Positions 11,901 through 22,533 of a stretch of 64,000 nt of DNA are shown piece after piece. Under the pieces are notes generated by a model. It was not told the DNA's origin. It did not search any database and saw only the letters and a program-made list of their open reading frames with translations. The stretch comes from Lumbricus rubellus (Eukaryota > Annelida > Clitellata > Crassiclitellata > Lumbricidae): assembly GCA_945859605.1 (NCBI GenBank), contig OX243820.1, forward strand, positions 27,869,896 through 27,933,895, read 5' to 3'. The first letter of the stretch is position 1; each line of letters begins with the position of its first letter. Both the position numbers and the translations under genes were made by a program.

Positions 11901-12449
11901 GAATCGTTCAGACACGCTCCCAGGATGTAAGATATGAGATAGATGAGCAAAGAACTACCTACAAGAGAGGATTATCTCGGATCAAATTGAGGAATGAAAT
12001 CAGTTCCATATAGAGGAACCTATGTAGGAAGAAGGTTCTGGCTTGAACCATGGCGGTCCTAACGCACGCAGAGAACAAAGACAACAAGGCCACCGTATAA
12101 CCATGTTATCGACTAACAATGGCCAACCCAAACTACGAATATGGGCGAATTATACGTCAACAATATTGATCACAATAATCGATTTCGCATTTATATGCAC
12201 GCGTGGTCGATCAAAGATCGGAAAGCTGCGAAAAACACATATATGACGCGGTATAGGAAAGTCAATACTGTGCAAATAGTCGTTAAACAATAGAACGAAA
12301 AACGGTACCAAAACTGAATATATAATTATATATATTATACATGTTTATGTATATAGGCAATTAGGCATATATATAATATTAAACTCATGCATATGCCTTA
12401 TATACATGCATATACATTTTTATATTCATATGCATGTGTTTACTTTGTC
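8930..12449. other. B-C intergenic region
   Basis: No convincing gene. It holds a hAT-like terminus ending GAGAAACGCTG near 10207 (the motif seen at ends of Charlie-type hAT elements), a LINE ORF2 fragment on the minus strand at 11233-11450, and scattered TAGGCCTA palindromes. The open frames at 10486-10978 match no family I recognise and have no splice or signal context. Confidence 0.4.
11233..11450 (-). mobile_element. LINE 3' ORF2 fragment
   Basis: The minus strand reads MGRPNMTWMDNIRTWTGM, then DRQDWKRI and AANPRSEDG. This is the standard end of a large class of animal LINE ORF2 proteins (GRPR.TW.DNI..WTGM...DR..W). Only the C-terminal part remains. Confidence 0.65.
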
Positions 12450-12469
12450 TGCCATCTTGCTCTCATTGG

Positions 12470-12476
12470 TATAAAT
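12470..12476 (+). promoter_or_regulatory. TATA box of gene C
   Basis: TATAAAT after TCTGCCATCTTGCTCTCATTGG, homologous in sequence and position to the gene B promoter block. It lies about 140 bases before the 5' UTR donor. Confidence 0.5.
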
Positions 12477-12499
12477 CTCCCAGCCTCGAGACTGCAGGC

Positions 12500-12609
12500 T
12501 GCAGACCAGCAATAAGAACACGCGTCATATGGTCGTATAAGCATTCAATTAAAACATCATTTTATTTCAGAGCTTAGCCAAGGATTCGACTCATCCGCTT
12601 CGCATAGCT
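12500..12609 (+). other. Gene C 5' UTR exon (approximate start)
   Basis: Ends CGCATAGCT|GTAAGT, a near-consensus donor. The last 40 bases (GGATTCGACTCATCCGCTTCG) match the gene B UTR exon. It joins to GGTTTCAG|TTAAATT at 13100/13101, upstream of the start codon. A TTTATTTCAG at 12561-12570 leaves open that this is an internal UTR exon. Confidence 0.5.
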
Positions 12610-12619
12610 GTAAGTACAA

Positions 12620-13000
12620 TAATTTTTTTGACCATTTTTCGGCTGCTAGGGGGGGGGGTGTTTTGGGTGTTTGAACATCTCCCCGAAATGGAAAATGGAA
12701 AAAATAGGTGTCTAATATTTACTATTTTACATCATGTGCATTTACTAGCACATGATGTAAAAACCATGAAATAAAACAATGAAAACACACCCGATAATGA
12801 AAAATGTAAAAACAAATAATAGAATGCATTCACTAGCACATAATGAAAAAAACATGAAATTAGGCGAAAAATTGTAAGAAAGCCGTTTCCGATGACTAAA
12901 ATTTTTTTAAATGGTCGTCAGAAATTCTCCGCCGAAGAAACCCCCTCCAAATATAATCCAGGCTACGGCCTTGGGCGATTCCTTATTATTGTTGCCTATC
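12620..13000. other. Gene C UTR intron content
   Basis: A G-run (12650-12658), two imperfect direct copies of ACTAGCACAT(G/A)ATG...ACATGAAAT (12744-12775 and 12830-12862) and CCAGGCTACGGCC near the right side suggest a decayed mobile element. No termini or target duplication could be fixed. Confidence 0.3.
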
Positions 13001-13123
13001 CTTAGGCCTATGCGATATCAAAATATCCGATCATCGAACCCGTAACCTATCGTTTAATTGACACATTATATAACTGATCAACGCAACTTTCTGGTTTCAG
13101 TTAAATTGAATTAATCCGAAGAG

Positions 13124-13187
13124 ATGGGATCAGTTGCTATAGCGTTCGTGGTTGCTCTGATGGTACTTCGAGCATCGGCACAGTCAG
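13124..13187 (+). CDS. Gene C signal-peptide exon
   Basis: Encodes MGSVAIAFVVALMVL, then RASAQSG; a clear secretory leader, 64 nt, phase 1 at CAG|GTCGGT. It is preceded by a conserved 5' UTR junction shared with gene B. Confidence 0.85.
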
Positions 13188-16100
13188 GTCGGTAGTCACA
13201 TCGGTTTGAACGTCATGTGGAGAGTAATGGTTGAAGATCTGAGATTGACGACATCTCTCTTGCTGCCCAGTTAGAAACTCTTTGACTTGCAATTATTATA
13301 ACGAAAAGTAACTACCGTTCTTTTAGCTACCGTTACCTGGTAAAAGTAATCAGTTACTGTAACTAATTACTTTTCCGAAAAGTAACCAGTTACTGCAAAA
13401 ATTACCTTTAGAAAGTAACTAGTAATGCGTTACTAGTAACGAGTAACGCACAACACTGACTATACATAGACTACTGCTGCTCTTTATATAATGCTGGCCT
13501 ACCAATTGCCCGTCTGAGTTGCCTTGATCGCGTCCTGCGCTCTGCAGCCCATAGCCTACCCAATTTCAGCCACATCTCCAGCTATATGCGTGACGTTCAC
13601 CAATCACCACTGGCTCCCACTCAAACAGCGAATTGAGTTAAGGATATCTACTTCTAGTCAGGCGCTGCACGCTAGGCCTTGCTCCTGCCTACCTTTGTTA
13701 GCTCTGTAGCCCTACTCATAGTTCTCACCATTTCCGCTCACTTCGTTCGACTGAACAAAGTCTGCTCCCAGTCCCTTTTGCTCGAACTTCCACTACAATG
13801 CAGAACCGTGCTTTCTCGGTGGTAGCACAACACTGGCCCTCTGACCCTCCGCTCTGTTTGTAAAAATCCATTTCAGACTTTCCTCTCTCACTTTAAGACA
13901 TTTTTATTTGGTCGCGCTGAGGTTGGGAGCGCCTCTGAGTAGCCCCTTGAAGAGGCGCTATGTAAATGCATATAATGAATGAATGAATATATGTATGTAT
14001 ATTAGAATATATATATTATACATAGGCATATATGTAGCATATTGAAATAAATCGTACACCCACATGCAACATAGTATACGTCTTTCACTTCTGCACACGA
14101 CTTCGTATGAGGTTGAGTTATTCGAAATTAAGATTTCGTTCCGAACCTATGTTGACATTAAGTGAAGACCACGTAGGACCTATTGTAAACAAACTGTGCG
14201 TAGGCCTATGCTTTCGCTTCTCTAGGCAAATATCATACGGACACAGTCATAGAGCCTACTTCAATCCAATAATTCCGCCTTTGATTAATTATTCTCTGTT
14301 AAAGTAGCGTGCTGCATTATAATAATTTATCTATACTATAGGCCCTACTTTAAAATATATTATTTGTAGAGTGTCCAATGATCAAGTGTGCTGCAGGCTG
14401 CGAACCGGGAGAAGGACCAGATGGATGTCCAGCTTGTGCTAACTGTCCGACCTGTGAGGTTAGAAACACTGCAAAAAAACACCCCTGCATATATCATTAC
14501 GTTCGTCGGTCTCGTTATTTGTATCGCCACATCAAAATAAATTTGTTTAAATATCAAATTAAAATACATTTTATTATTCATCAAACAAGAACAATTAACA
14601 CAATGCATAGGCCTACATGACATGCAGTGACAACAGGAAAATCAAGCGTTCACCATCGCATGTCAAGTCAAGGTTTCATGCAAATAATTTCAGTTCAAAT
14701 TTTATATCTTGACGAACTTGCAAGAAAATAGTGAACACATTGTTAGGTAGGCCTAATTTAAAGTGCAAATAGGCTATTTTTGTCTGACAGACAGACACAC
14801 TTATCTAGACAAGCAGACGAAAAGCAACCAACACACAGCTAGAAAGGCAGTCAAGTATATAGACAGTTGGACAGAAACAGACGCGAAAATGCAAAGTCGA
14901 TGGTTATAGACTGTTTATTATGTTTCAGGGCTATTCTTGTGAGCCTGGATATGTCTGTCAGATAGAACAGCCTCAGTGTTTCACGACCCCCTGCCCTCCT
15001 CGGCCTACCTGCGTTGCTCAACAAGGTGCGTATAATAATTATAGCCTACATCACGATTGTTCAATTTCGCTATTATAATAGGTTACAGCCTACTGTCACA
15101 ATTATTGCTTAGATTTAATTTAGGCTACAATTATTATAGAGCACCTTTCGAAGAGATTTGCTGGTTTTTGTGGTAGCCATCGCAGTCAATCGCAAACTAA
15201 AAATAACCCTTGCCAAAGGAACTGTAAGCAATAAAATACCAGGTCTCGTCTTACTCTTCTCGCCAATATTATGCTACTGTGATGTTGGTCTTGACATTAT
15301 AGGGCCTATATATAAATTATATAGACCAAACCACTTGCAATATATATATATATTTAAATATGCTTTTATATATATATGTATGTAGAATTTAGGATACATA
15401 GACAAAGGCATAATAGATGTAAACTTTGAAGGAATGTGATCTCTTATGCGATGAATGGGTTCACTCTATACCCCGCAGTCGATCGAGTCGTGCGTAGCAA
15501 TCGACTTGACTTGACCAATGATCGACTCTATTGACTTCATCGACTCGCCAACATCTCGACGACTCGATCGACTTTTCTCGGTTGACGATCGACTTGATCG
15601 ACTTGGACTGTTATTATAATAGTCTCCTGGCTAAAACTGCCCCATACGTCTTCAAACATACAATACAATAGTAAACTAAAATGTGTAAAATGGCTGATTA
15701 TTGTATCACAATGCAAACCGATTATCTGCGTAAACATTTGTCAGCAGATATGAGCTCATACCTATTAGCTGAAACAGAATGATATTGAAGATAAATTGAG
15801 ATATGCTGTTCTTAGTGATAATTTATATTAATATTATTTATTTTATTATGATAACTTGCGGTTTTCAGAAGACAATTAGTAGGTCTAAGCACGCAAATAG
15901 TTATAGCCATACATTCGTCTGATCATGGCTTAGTTTGTTTCTCTTCCAGCACTGATTATGAATATGATAATTTTTTCTACATCCAGTTTAAAATTTTTAA
16001 CGCATAATAAATTAATGGGCTATCTGAAATTGACAGTTCGTTAATTTAAGGAGATAATATTACGTCACCCTCGTTTAAGAGGAATACAATTGCAAACCAA

Positions 16101-18872
16101 TATTGGTTATGTTTTCGCTGCTTTACCGACCACGCTACAATTCTGTTATGTTATGTTCTGTTCTCAGCCATCCTCGATCCGAGGGTCGGCCGCATCATGT
16201 ACAATGTTCCTCCAACGCTTCCTGTCCTCCGTCAGTCTTATCATTTATCCCAATGTCAATCCAGTCCACTCCTTTATGTTGCCCAGCCAGTTTGTTCTTG
16301 GTCTCCCTCTTTTCCGGTCTTCTGGCATTGTGCTCTGCATAATGACTTTCTCAATGCATGCTCCCTCTCTTCTCATGATGTGTCCAAAATAAATCATTTT
16401 TCTTTCTTTTACCGTCTTCAGCAGATTCCTCTCCACTCCTGCCGCCGCCAGCATCCATTCATTTGTCCGTATTTCCGTCCATGATATTTTCATTATCAAT
16501 CTCAGATGCTACAATTTCATAACTGCAATTTCTAGGATTCATGCTAGTTAAAGACGTGTTAAAAACTCTCATGCTTAACTTGTCCTATCTTTTTCAGAAG
16601 AGACGCCATCTTCTTGTCCAATGATAAAGTGTAGTCCGGACTGCCTCCCTGGTACGAGATCAGATGGATGTCCGAGCTGCGATTGTCCTGCTAGACCGAG
16701 CTGTCAGGTTGGAAATCTTGCTCAAACAAAATGGAAACACTCAATAATATTAATAGACATAATTCTCACGGTCATCGTCTTTCACGACACTTTTATCATA
16801 ATTATTTTTGTTTGTGTTTACAAAGACGTTCGAAACTTCTAAAGCATTGAGCGGAGCAAAGAAATGTCACATTTTGCTTATGAAAATCAGTTCAGCCTTG
16901 TAGACATAAGCGAGTAGTGCTCAAAAAACCTGTATAAATAGATGTATCTATGTATGATGTTTGCATATTTATAGTTATATATGTATCCTAATCATGAACT
17001 CAAAATATGTAGGCTAAGTCTATGCCAGTTGATCTCAAATAGCTTACACCAGTCAGAGTATTGTGTATTAGCCTATGTCCCCAAATAGGCTGTTTTGGTC
17101 CCAAATAGCCTATTTTCAAAGTTAAAATTCGCCATGAACTACTGAGATGTCATAAGCTGACCTGGCAATTTCTTGTAGCCATGTGCACCGCGTGATAGAT
17201 TATACTCTAAATATGATATTAAACGGTTCTGGTAAATTTTGCCACCTACTTAAATGTGACAAAATTTGGCTATAAAATTAAGCATCAACTAATGGCCATC
17301 TGACAACTGCTCAAACCACGCCTCCGACTCAGTTTTCTGAGAGTCGTAGGCCTATTAGGTTTACGAGACTGACTTTCGGTATTGCGCATGCGCATCTACC
17401 CATAAATGTTCTGTTGCTCCTTTTCTTAAGTTTGTAACAGCTAGCGTTAGCTTTGGAAAGAATTCGTTTAGGCCTAAATATTATTTTACATCGTTAATAG
17501 GAAATAGCGACAGTCCTGTAAAGTGTAAACTACCCCTATAGCCTACCACCGCGCCCCACAAGTATTACACCTCCGCAGAGAATAGTTGCATCACCGTCGG
17601 ACACAACGATCGATGTCCGTGTATCAAAATAGTTAATGCATCGACAAGACTCTGTTGGATCACAATCTGTGGCAGGAACCAAATGCAAAACAATTATTCT
17701 ACAGTGTGAAGGGAAGAAAAGCCAATGGATACAAAACGCGGCAATCTATCTATACTTTGTTTTACAGTGATTTGTCATACCTGCAGCTTGCGTTATTTCA
17801 TCTCAAAAGACATTTCGATCCTATATTATTCGCTTGATCTCGGTCGGGAGCGCCTCTGAGTAGGCACCTCGAAGGGGCGCTATATAAATTCTGATTGATT
17901 GATTGATATTGTAGACTGTCAGGTGTTCCGCTGGTCATGAATGCCAATTGGTTGAGGTCACCTGCGAAACAGACCCATGTTATCCACAACCGCAGTGCGT
18001 TCCGGTAGAAGGTAAGCAAATCAAGCTCTATCTCTTGATCAATTTCATGAAATTCAAAATATATATTAATAAATGGCCTAAATTTATTTCACTCCATCGT
18101 TCTGTGGCACACAAACTATACCATCTCCATCCACCCCACAATTCCAGACCCAGACGACACGCCTTAGTAGCTTTTTCGCCTCCTCTGACCCTATGGTAAC
18201 TCGACGCGGACCACCTTTGGACTACTCTTACGGATAGTTCTTTTGACTCAACGGAGCGCTCTTGAATAAGCTGGTGCCCCGCGCTTGGCTTTCTAGCAGG
18301 GTTTTAGAAATTTGGAGGTTACGATTAGGCCTACGGTGCACTGTATCACATTCAGATTCGTAATGACGGAGAAACACGTTTTACTGCAGTTTCAAGGTCT
18401 CTGTCGACCACGTGAACAGCGTTCTTAAAGTTTTTTTAATGCATTGTATAAAAATTACAGATGCACGATGGAAATTTAAGTTACAATGAAGTAGGCTATT
18501 ATAGTCCATTGGTTAAGCCGTTGGCAATGGACGACGCGCTGTTAAGCCATTAGTTCAGTATTTTAAAAAAACTATTGATCTCATTGCTTTATTCTTTGAG
18601 TGTTGACAAATTCAGCAACAGTAGGCCTACTCTCTATCAATAGCTGTTTTATACGACAAGGTCGTCAGTCTTTCTTTTATTTTTGATACTTCTGAGTGCA
18701 CGTGTGATTTAATTTCGCGTAGTATGATTACATTGTTTAAATGTCTATAGCAGAAGCAGAAGATCCGTGTCCCCCTCAAGAGCCGTGCTACATACGATGC
18801 AGATACGGTTTGAAGACGGATAGAAACGGATGTCAACTCTGCCAGTGTCGGAGCAAGCCACCACGCTCTTAG
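13124..18872 (+). CDS. Gene C: secreted protein, two 12-Cys modules plus terminal antistasin domain
   Basis: Exons 13124-13187, 14370-14458, 14929-15025, 16598-16707, 17915-18011 and 18751-18872 join in frame to 193 codons including stop (192 aa). Residues 1-20 are a signal peptide; modules occupy about 22-84 and 84-153; the antistasin domain is 153-192. Both modules are of delta type with all 12 cysteines. It is the best preserved member and shows no lesions. The domain plan predicts an extracellular multi-headed inhibitor-like protein. The residues at the antistasin P1 position differ between the three domains (Ala, Ser, Tyr), so targets may differ or inhibition may be lost. AATAAA at 19302-19307. 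Confidence 0.85.
13288..13458 (-). mobile_element. hAT-like MITE with GTAAC/GTTAC repeats
   Basis: The right end reads GTAACGCACAACACTG; on the minus strand this begins CAGTGTTGTGCGTTAC, followed by many AGTAAC/GTTACT motifs. This CAGTGTTG...AGTAAC pattern is a common non-autonomous hAT family in animal genomes. The left end is less clear. It lies in the first coding intron of gene C. Confidence 0.5.
13590..13990 (+). mobile_element. LINE 3' end with the SINE-like tail
   Basis: Opens with HHWLPLKQRIELRI, the conserved HWLPVxxRI block near the C-terminus of CR1/Rex/L2-like LINE ORF2. Reading frames are then broken. It ends in GAGCGCCTCTGAGTAG...GAGGCGCTATGTAAAT followed by GAATGAATGAAT repeats, exactly the tail of the SINEs in this window. 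Confidence 0.65.
14370..14458 (+). CDS. Gene C exon: delta module 1, antistasin half
   Basis: Enters in phase 1 after TATTTGTAG. It encodes ECPMIKCAAGCEPGEGPDGC then PACANCPTCE: six antistasin cysteines plus the first cysteine of the next domain. No linker. Donor GAG|GTTAGAAACAC. Confidence 0.85.
14929..15025 (+). CDS. Gene C exon: delta module 1, second half
   Basis: Begins GYSCEPGYVCQIEQPQC and ends CPPRPTCVAQQG. Five cysteines complete the second domain. Phase 0 in, phase 1 out at G|GTGCGT. Confidence 0.8.
15475..15612. repeat. Degenerate ATCGACTTGA-type repeat
   Basis: Many close variants of TCGACT / ATCGACTTGA in both orientations fill about 140 bases between two modules of gene C. The unit is short and irregular; no coding or element match recognised. 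Confidence 0.5.
16165..16500 (-). mobile_element. LINE 3' ORF2 fragment
   Basis: The minus strand reads LLKTVKERKMIYFGHIMRR, then GRPRTNWLGNIKEWTGL and, after a shift, a degenerate AADPRIED-like end. This is a truncated non-LTR retrotransposon ORF2 C-terminus in the intron before exon 16598. Confidence 0.7.
16598..16707 (+). CDS. Gene C exon: delta module 2, antistasin half
   Basis: Encodes EETPSSCPMIKCSPDC, then [15 protein letters not shown]; all cysteines present. Acceptor TCTTTTTCAG, donor CAG|GTTGGA. Confidence 0.85.
17833..17913 (+). repeat. SINE/LINE tail abutting an exon acceptor
   Basis: GGGAGCGCCTCTGAGTAGG...GGGGCGCTATATAAATT is followed by GATTGATTGATTG and then, without spacer, ATTGTAG, the acceptor of exon 17915. 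The upstream head of the element is not recognisable. Confidence 0.65.
17915..18011 (+). CDS. Gene C exon: delta module 2, second half
   Basis: Encodes TVRCSAGHECQLVEVTC then DPCYPQPQCVPVEG. This is the clearest copy of the second-domain pattern VxC-x5-C-x6-C-x4-C-x5-CVP. Its acceptor (GATTGATATTGTAG) comes directly after a SINE tail that ends in ATTGATTG repeats. Confidence 0.85.
18012..18750. other. Last intron of gene C
   Basis: Carries at 18185-18305 a block (CTCGACGCGGACCACCTTTG...AATAAGCTGGTGCCCCGCGC) that recurs at 35700-35830 in a gene E intron, so it is a dispersed repeat or a duplicated intron part. The rest shows nothing recognisable. Confidence 0.4.
18751..18872 (+). CDS. Gene C terminal antistasin exon with alternative in-frame acceptors
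   Basis: Reads EDPCPPQEPCYIRC, then KTDRNGCQLCQC and a basic tail RSKPPRS with stop TAG at 18870-18872. The acceptor region is TATAG CAG AAG CAG: the TAG, the CAG three bases on and the CAG nine bases on all keep phase, so the N-terminal edge may vary by one or three residues. The start given is the outermost acceptor. Confidence 0.85.
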
Positions 18873-20211
18873 ATCTGAAACAGCTGATCGGTGAAACATA
18901 CGATGCTTCACAACTTCACAGCGTGAATCAACAATTATTAAAAGTACATAAACAATACGTAAAGTCTCAAAAGTTAATTCGTCGGTCGCTATATAAACAA
19001 GTTGGGGTGGGTGACATCATTAATGTGAACTATAATATTATAGTTTCCTTTAGTTATGGCGAAATTTTATAAGCTAATCTGTAATTATTACAATAATAAT
19101 AAGTTTCTTGTAAGTTTTCCGAAATGTTGATGATAGGCCTAATATAGCAACCAGACTCGGCCATCAAGTCATGCCTCTGACAGTAGACTGTCACAACTGA
19201 TCCTTCGTTTGAACATACAGTAGGCTATTACTTCATACAGCACCATTAGGCGAAACTTATTAACAAGCCTAAAAACCCTCATTCCAAAGCAATGCCTTAA
19301 TAATAAAATGTTCCGTTGTGATAATTTGCAATAGGCTACGTCCTATAATAATTGTTTATCGTGTACGCTAAAACATGACTTGATGACGCATAGACCATTT
19401 GAATTGAAACCGAATTCTCTTTATCACAATGCCTTCACTCTGTCTAAAACCCTATTACCATGGGTAGGCCTACTGTTAAAATTTCCGGCTAATAGATAGG
19501 CCTATCTTTCAAAATATCTGATTGTTAAGTAATCTTGAAGTTTTTTGCCTACTTAAGCCTATTTTCAAACCTAATTGTTGAGGAGCTTATTACAATGATG
19601 TTGAATACTCTATATCTAAATTTAGCTTTGATTAGGCCTAATATATTGCAGTGCATTATAATGATAAGAATTTGAAAATTAAATGATATAAAACGCTGTC
19701 TTGTTCTTCTTGTTGTCAAAGGTAATACAATTTCTATATGATTAAAATGTATTTATTGGTGAAACAATCAAACAATTTATGTAGCGTTGTATATCGCTTT
19801 CCAATGTGCACAAAAATCTTCATATTTAAATCCACGTAGGACCTCATGTGTTCATAATATTGTGCATTTGGTTTAAAGCGATAAACAGGAGACTCCAAAT
19901 CTCATTTTTAATGCTTAAACTTTATCCCCAAGCTGACACTGTAAGATCCTCTTAAGGCCACTTGTGCAAATAGACCATAGACGAGTAGCTGTATAAAAAC
20001 TCGCATTATATTACACTAGAGATACTTCTTTGACTCTTTTTCCGTAGACAACCGAGGGACATTCTGCACATTTTTCATATCTAGTAGAGTGTTGTTCACG
20101 ACGGTTTTCTATAGAATAGCACGTAGGCCTAATAATTATTGACCGTAGGCCTATATAATTTCTTTAAAAATTCAAAATCACAATCATACATAGATAATCA
20201 TTCGTAGATTA

Positions 20212-20251
20212 ATAAGTGAGATTGCGACACTAATATCGCAATCTCACTTAT
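20212..20251. repeat. Perfect inverted repeat, 16-bp arms
   Basis: ATAAGTGAGATTGCGA, eight bases of loop, then its exact reverse complement. It could form a hairpin; location is intergenic, with no T-run or gene end next to it. Confidence 0.75.
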
Positions 20252-20624
20252 ATCTATATTACGCCTAGGCAATTATATTCTCATATATTATATATAATTA
20301 GCCTATATGTGTGGGGTATTATAATACCACTTATGCACTGTCAACACAAGTCTTAATGAATTGTGCAACAACTTTTATCATGTAAACACGAACAGCGAGC
20401 ACATAATTACGACTGTTTAAAGTGCACGAAAGTTTAACTTTGACAAACGAGGTGGTGGTAACCAACAATTCCGTCTTTGTTATTATGCTGGTACATGTGT
20501 ACATGCACGTAGACCTAACTGCAAAGATGCATGACGTAACCACGTAGGCTAATGCAAAATTAAGCAAATAACAGCTAAAGCGTGCAAGCAACTGTCAGTA
20601 GTGATGTAGTATTTTACTATGGAG

Positions 20625-20800
20625 CACTGTGATGTAAGGATATGTTTGGTGTCTAAGAGCCGGAAGGTTGCAGATTCGAACCCACCCCAATCCCGCGCGT
20701 GCGTAACCTGAGCAAGTTTTTCACTCGCAATAATATTTATTATTGCTCGTGCGCTTCGGTGTGAAATTCCGATTTAGAGTACCTGTAGGCAGGGCTTAGT
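20625..20800 (+). repeat. tRNA-derived SINE (interrupted)
   Basis: A tRNA-like head with B-box-like GGTTGCAGATTCGAACCC is followed by the family body CTGAGCAAGT..TTCACTCGCAAT and GCGCTTCGGTGTGAAA. The usual tail is absent. The copy at 29578 occupies the equivalent place upstream of gene E, so it predates the D/E duplication. Confidence 0.6.
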
Positions 20801-20962
20801 GTGTGTCGGTAGGCTTAGCTATACAAAGTCTTTGAACACGGTAGAAAGGCCAAACCGAAATAAATAACACATGTACTCTAGCTGAAGCAAGTCACGTTCA
20901 CAAATCCGTTTACAACGTTTTTCTGAGAATTGCATATTAAATATATGCTATTTTAGTACAAG

Positions 20963-21096
20963 AACGTCAGAGAGGATCTGAAGATGATGGATATCAGTAT
21001 GCCAAGAGCAAAGGATCTCATCAGAAATAGACAAGTCTGGAGAAGTCATGTGAAAGCCTCATCGTCGTCACATGACTGACGGAAGAGAGAAAGAAG
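20963..21096 (+). mobile_element. 5'-truncated LINE insertion with 13-bp target duplication
   Basis: Encodes KNVREDLKMMDISMPRAKDL then RQVWRSHV, a LINE ORF2 C-terminus. It is flanked by ATTTTAGTACAAG on both sides (20950-20962 and 21097-21109). The homologous place upstream of gene E (about 31200) has the flanks without this piece. Confidence 0.7.
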
Positions 21097-21415
21097 ATTT
21101 TAGTACAAGTGACAAAGAGTGGGTCGTTCTGTTTTATAGGCCTTATAGTTCACGCACGGGCCCAATAATTTATTATAAGCTATGTTATCGTGTACTAGGA
21201 TTATGTAAGCTTATATCACACACTTTTACATATACTGTAGGTGCATATTGCCTATCATCTGACTCACCTTAGTGTACATCAAGAGGAAGCTTACTGGTAG
21301 TTTCTACACACTTAGACAACTTGTGACTAGATTTGACTAGCTATAATCAGAAGAGAAAACTTTTCGGTCGAAGCGTTACATTTATCGAAACAGGGGCCTG
21401 ATATTTCCAAGGTGA

Positions 21416-21446
21416 GACAAAGATTCGAGGCTCTTTCCGATCAACT
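21416..21446 (+). other. Gene D probable 5' UTR exon end
   Basis: AAGATTCGAGGCTCTTTCCGATCAACT|GTAAGTAC resembles the gene C UTR exon end (AGGATTCGACTC...AGCT|GTAAGTAC). It would splice to TTTTAAG|TGAAATC at 22439/22440. The matching place in gene E (31546) reads GTTACA, a weakened donor. Confidence 0.35.
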
Positions 21447-21898
21447 GTAAGTACACCATGGACATAGTTAGCAGGGTCTTTGAAAATTGCTATTCAATTG
21501 TAATGAATTATATGGCACCATGTTTCTGTTTTAATGTGACACCAAAGTCTCTTCACCAATCATCCAGACGAGATTCCAAAAGTCTGCAACTTTTGTACTG
21601 AAGAATTTCTGCCAAAATATTTCGTTCAATCTCTAAGATTACATATAGATGTAATCGTCGAGTTGCGTTAATGATGCCCATTCGATTAATCTCCTCCGCT
21701 GCTCCATTAGGCTACCTTCTTTGGGTTTGTTTTTCCCTATTCGATACACTGTTGCTGATCCATACCATTTAGGCTAATCTTTTCCCGCGCATGCCTTAGA
21801 TCTGACAAGTACTAAAGTAAATTTACTAGATTTCTTTGATCTTCCTGTTAGATACAGTATTATTTCAGGTATAAGTTTCATACCAGGATGCCGTATTC

Positions 21899-22272
21899 CA
21901 GCGGTTCCCAACCTTTCTTGACTTAAGGAACACTTTTCTTAGTTGCAAGTAGCCTACATGACGTAACATGAGGGGCAACAAGGTTCAATTTATTTCAAAG
22001 TTAATTGTTTATGCTATGCTTTGTCTCACAAGAGATTTACCAAAGCCATATTATGAAATTGTCAAAATTGAATAAAAATAGATTGCTTTATGTTATTTAT
22101 AAACGTTCAAATAAATAATTTGTAATCAAAAAATAATTATGTATTCTATCTTGTCCAAATTGTCAATTTATGCATAGTTTTCTTTCTTTTTTTTGAGAAG
22201 TTGACGGCCATTCCTGAAGCCATGGCGGGTCGCTTTTGCCCCACAGGCAATGAATTAGGATCCATTGCCGTG
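21899..22272 (+). mobile_element. Possible hAT element in gene D 5' intron
   Basis: Begins CAGCGGTTCCCAACCT, a frequent hAT terminus. It interrupts the D/E-shared flank: gene E has TGCGGTCTTCCAAGG, whereas D has CCGTATTC, then this block, then GCTATTCCAATGC. The right terminus is decayed, so the limits are approximate. Confidence 0.45.
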
Positions 22273-22463
22273 CTATTCCAATGCTTGTCCCTTCGTTGAT
22301 TTTTCAACTGCTGCATGACTTATTTTGTGTTTTTGTTAAATGTTTTTCTTGCCGAATTGATTGGCTAGTTGATTTGTTGATCGAACAACAGCTGCTCAAC
22401 TTACTGATCAATGAATATTTCCTTTTAAGTGAAATCTTCTTTCGGAATTCTTAATCAACCGGA

Positions 22464-22533
22464 ATGACGTCAGCTGGGATATGGTTGATTGCAGCTTCTG
22501 TTCTCGTTGTACTTCCAACAGCGGCTCGTTCAG
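22464..22533 (+). CDS. Gene D signal-peptide exon
   Basis: Encodes MTSAGIWLIAASVLVVLP, then TAARSG; 70 nt, phase 1 at CAG|GTAGGT. It is six bases (two residues) longer than in gene E, and its core and AARSG end are close to gene E's. Confidence 0.8.

Larger units (their letters stand above)
18873..21400. other. C-D intergenic region, duplicated upstream of gene E
   Basis: The poly(A) signal of gene C (AATAAA, 19302-19307) is near the left. Blocks at 20400-20580, 20625-20800 (SINE) and 20815-20945 align by eye with 29390-29530, 29578-29786 and 31045-31170 upstream of gene E. No independent gene seen. Confidence 0.45.

Noticed and set aside
21130..21300. A TATA box for genes D and E matching that of B and C
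   Set aside because: The flanks align only weakly, and the TATAAA position reads TGTACATCAA or CGTACATCAA, so I could not support a TATA element there.
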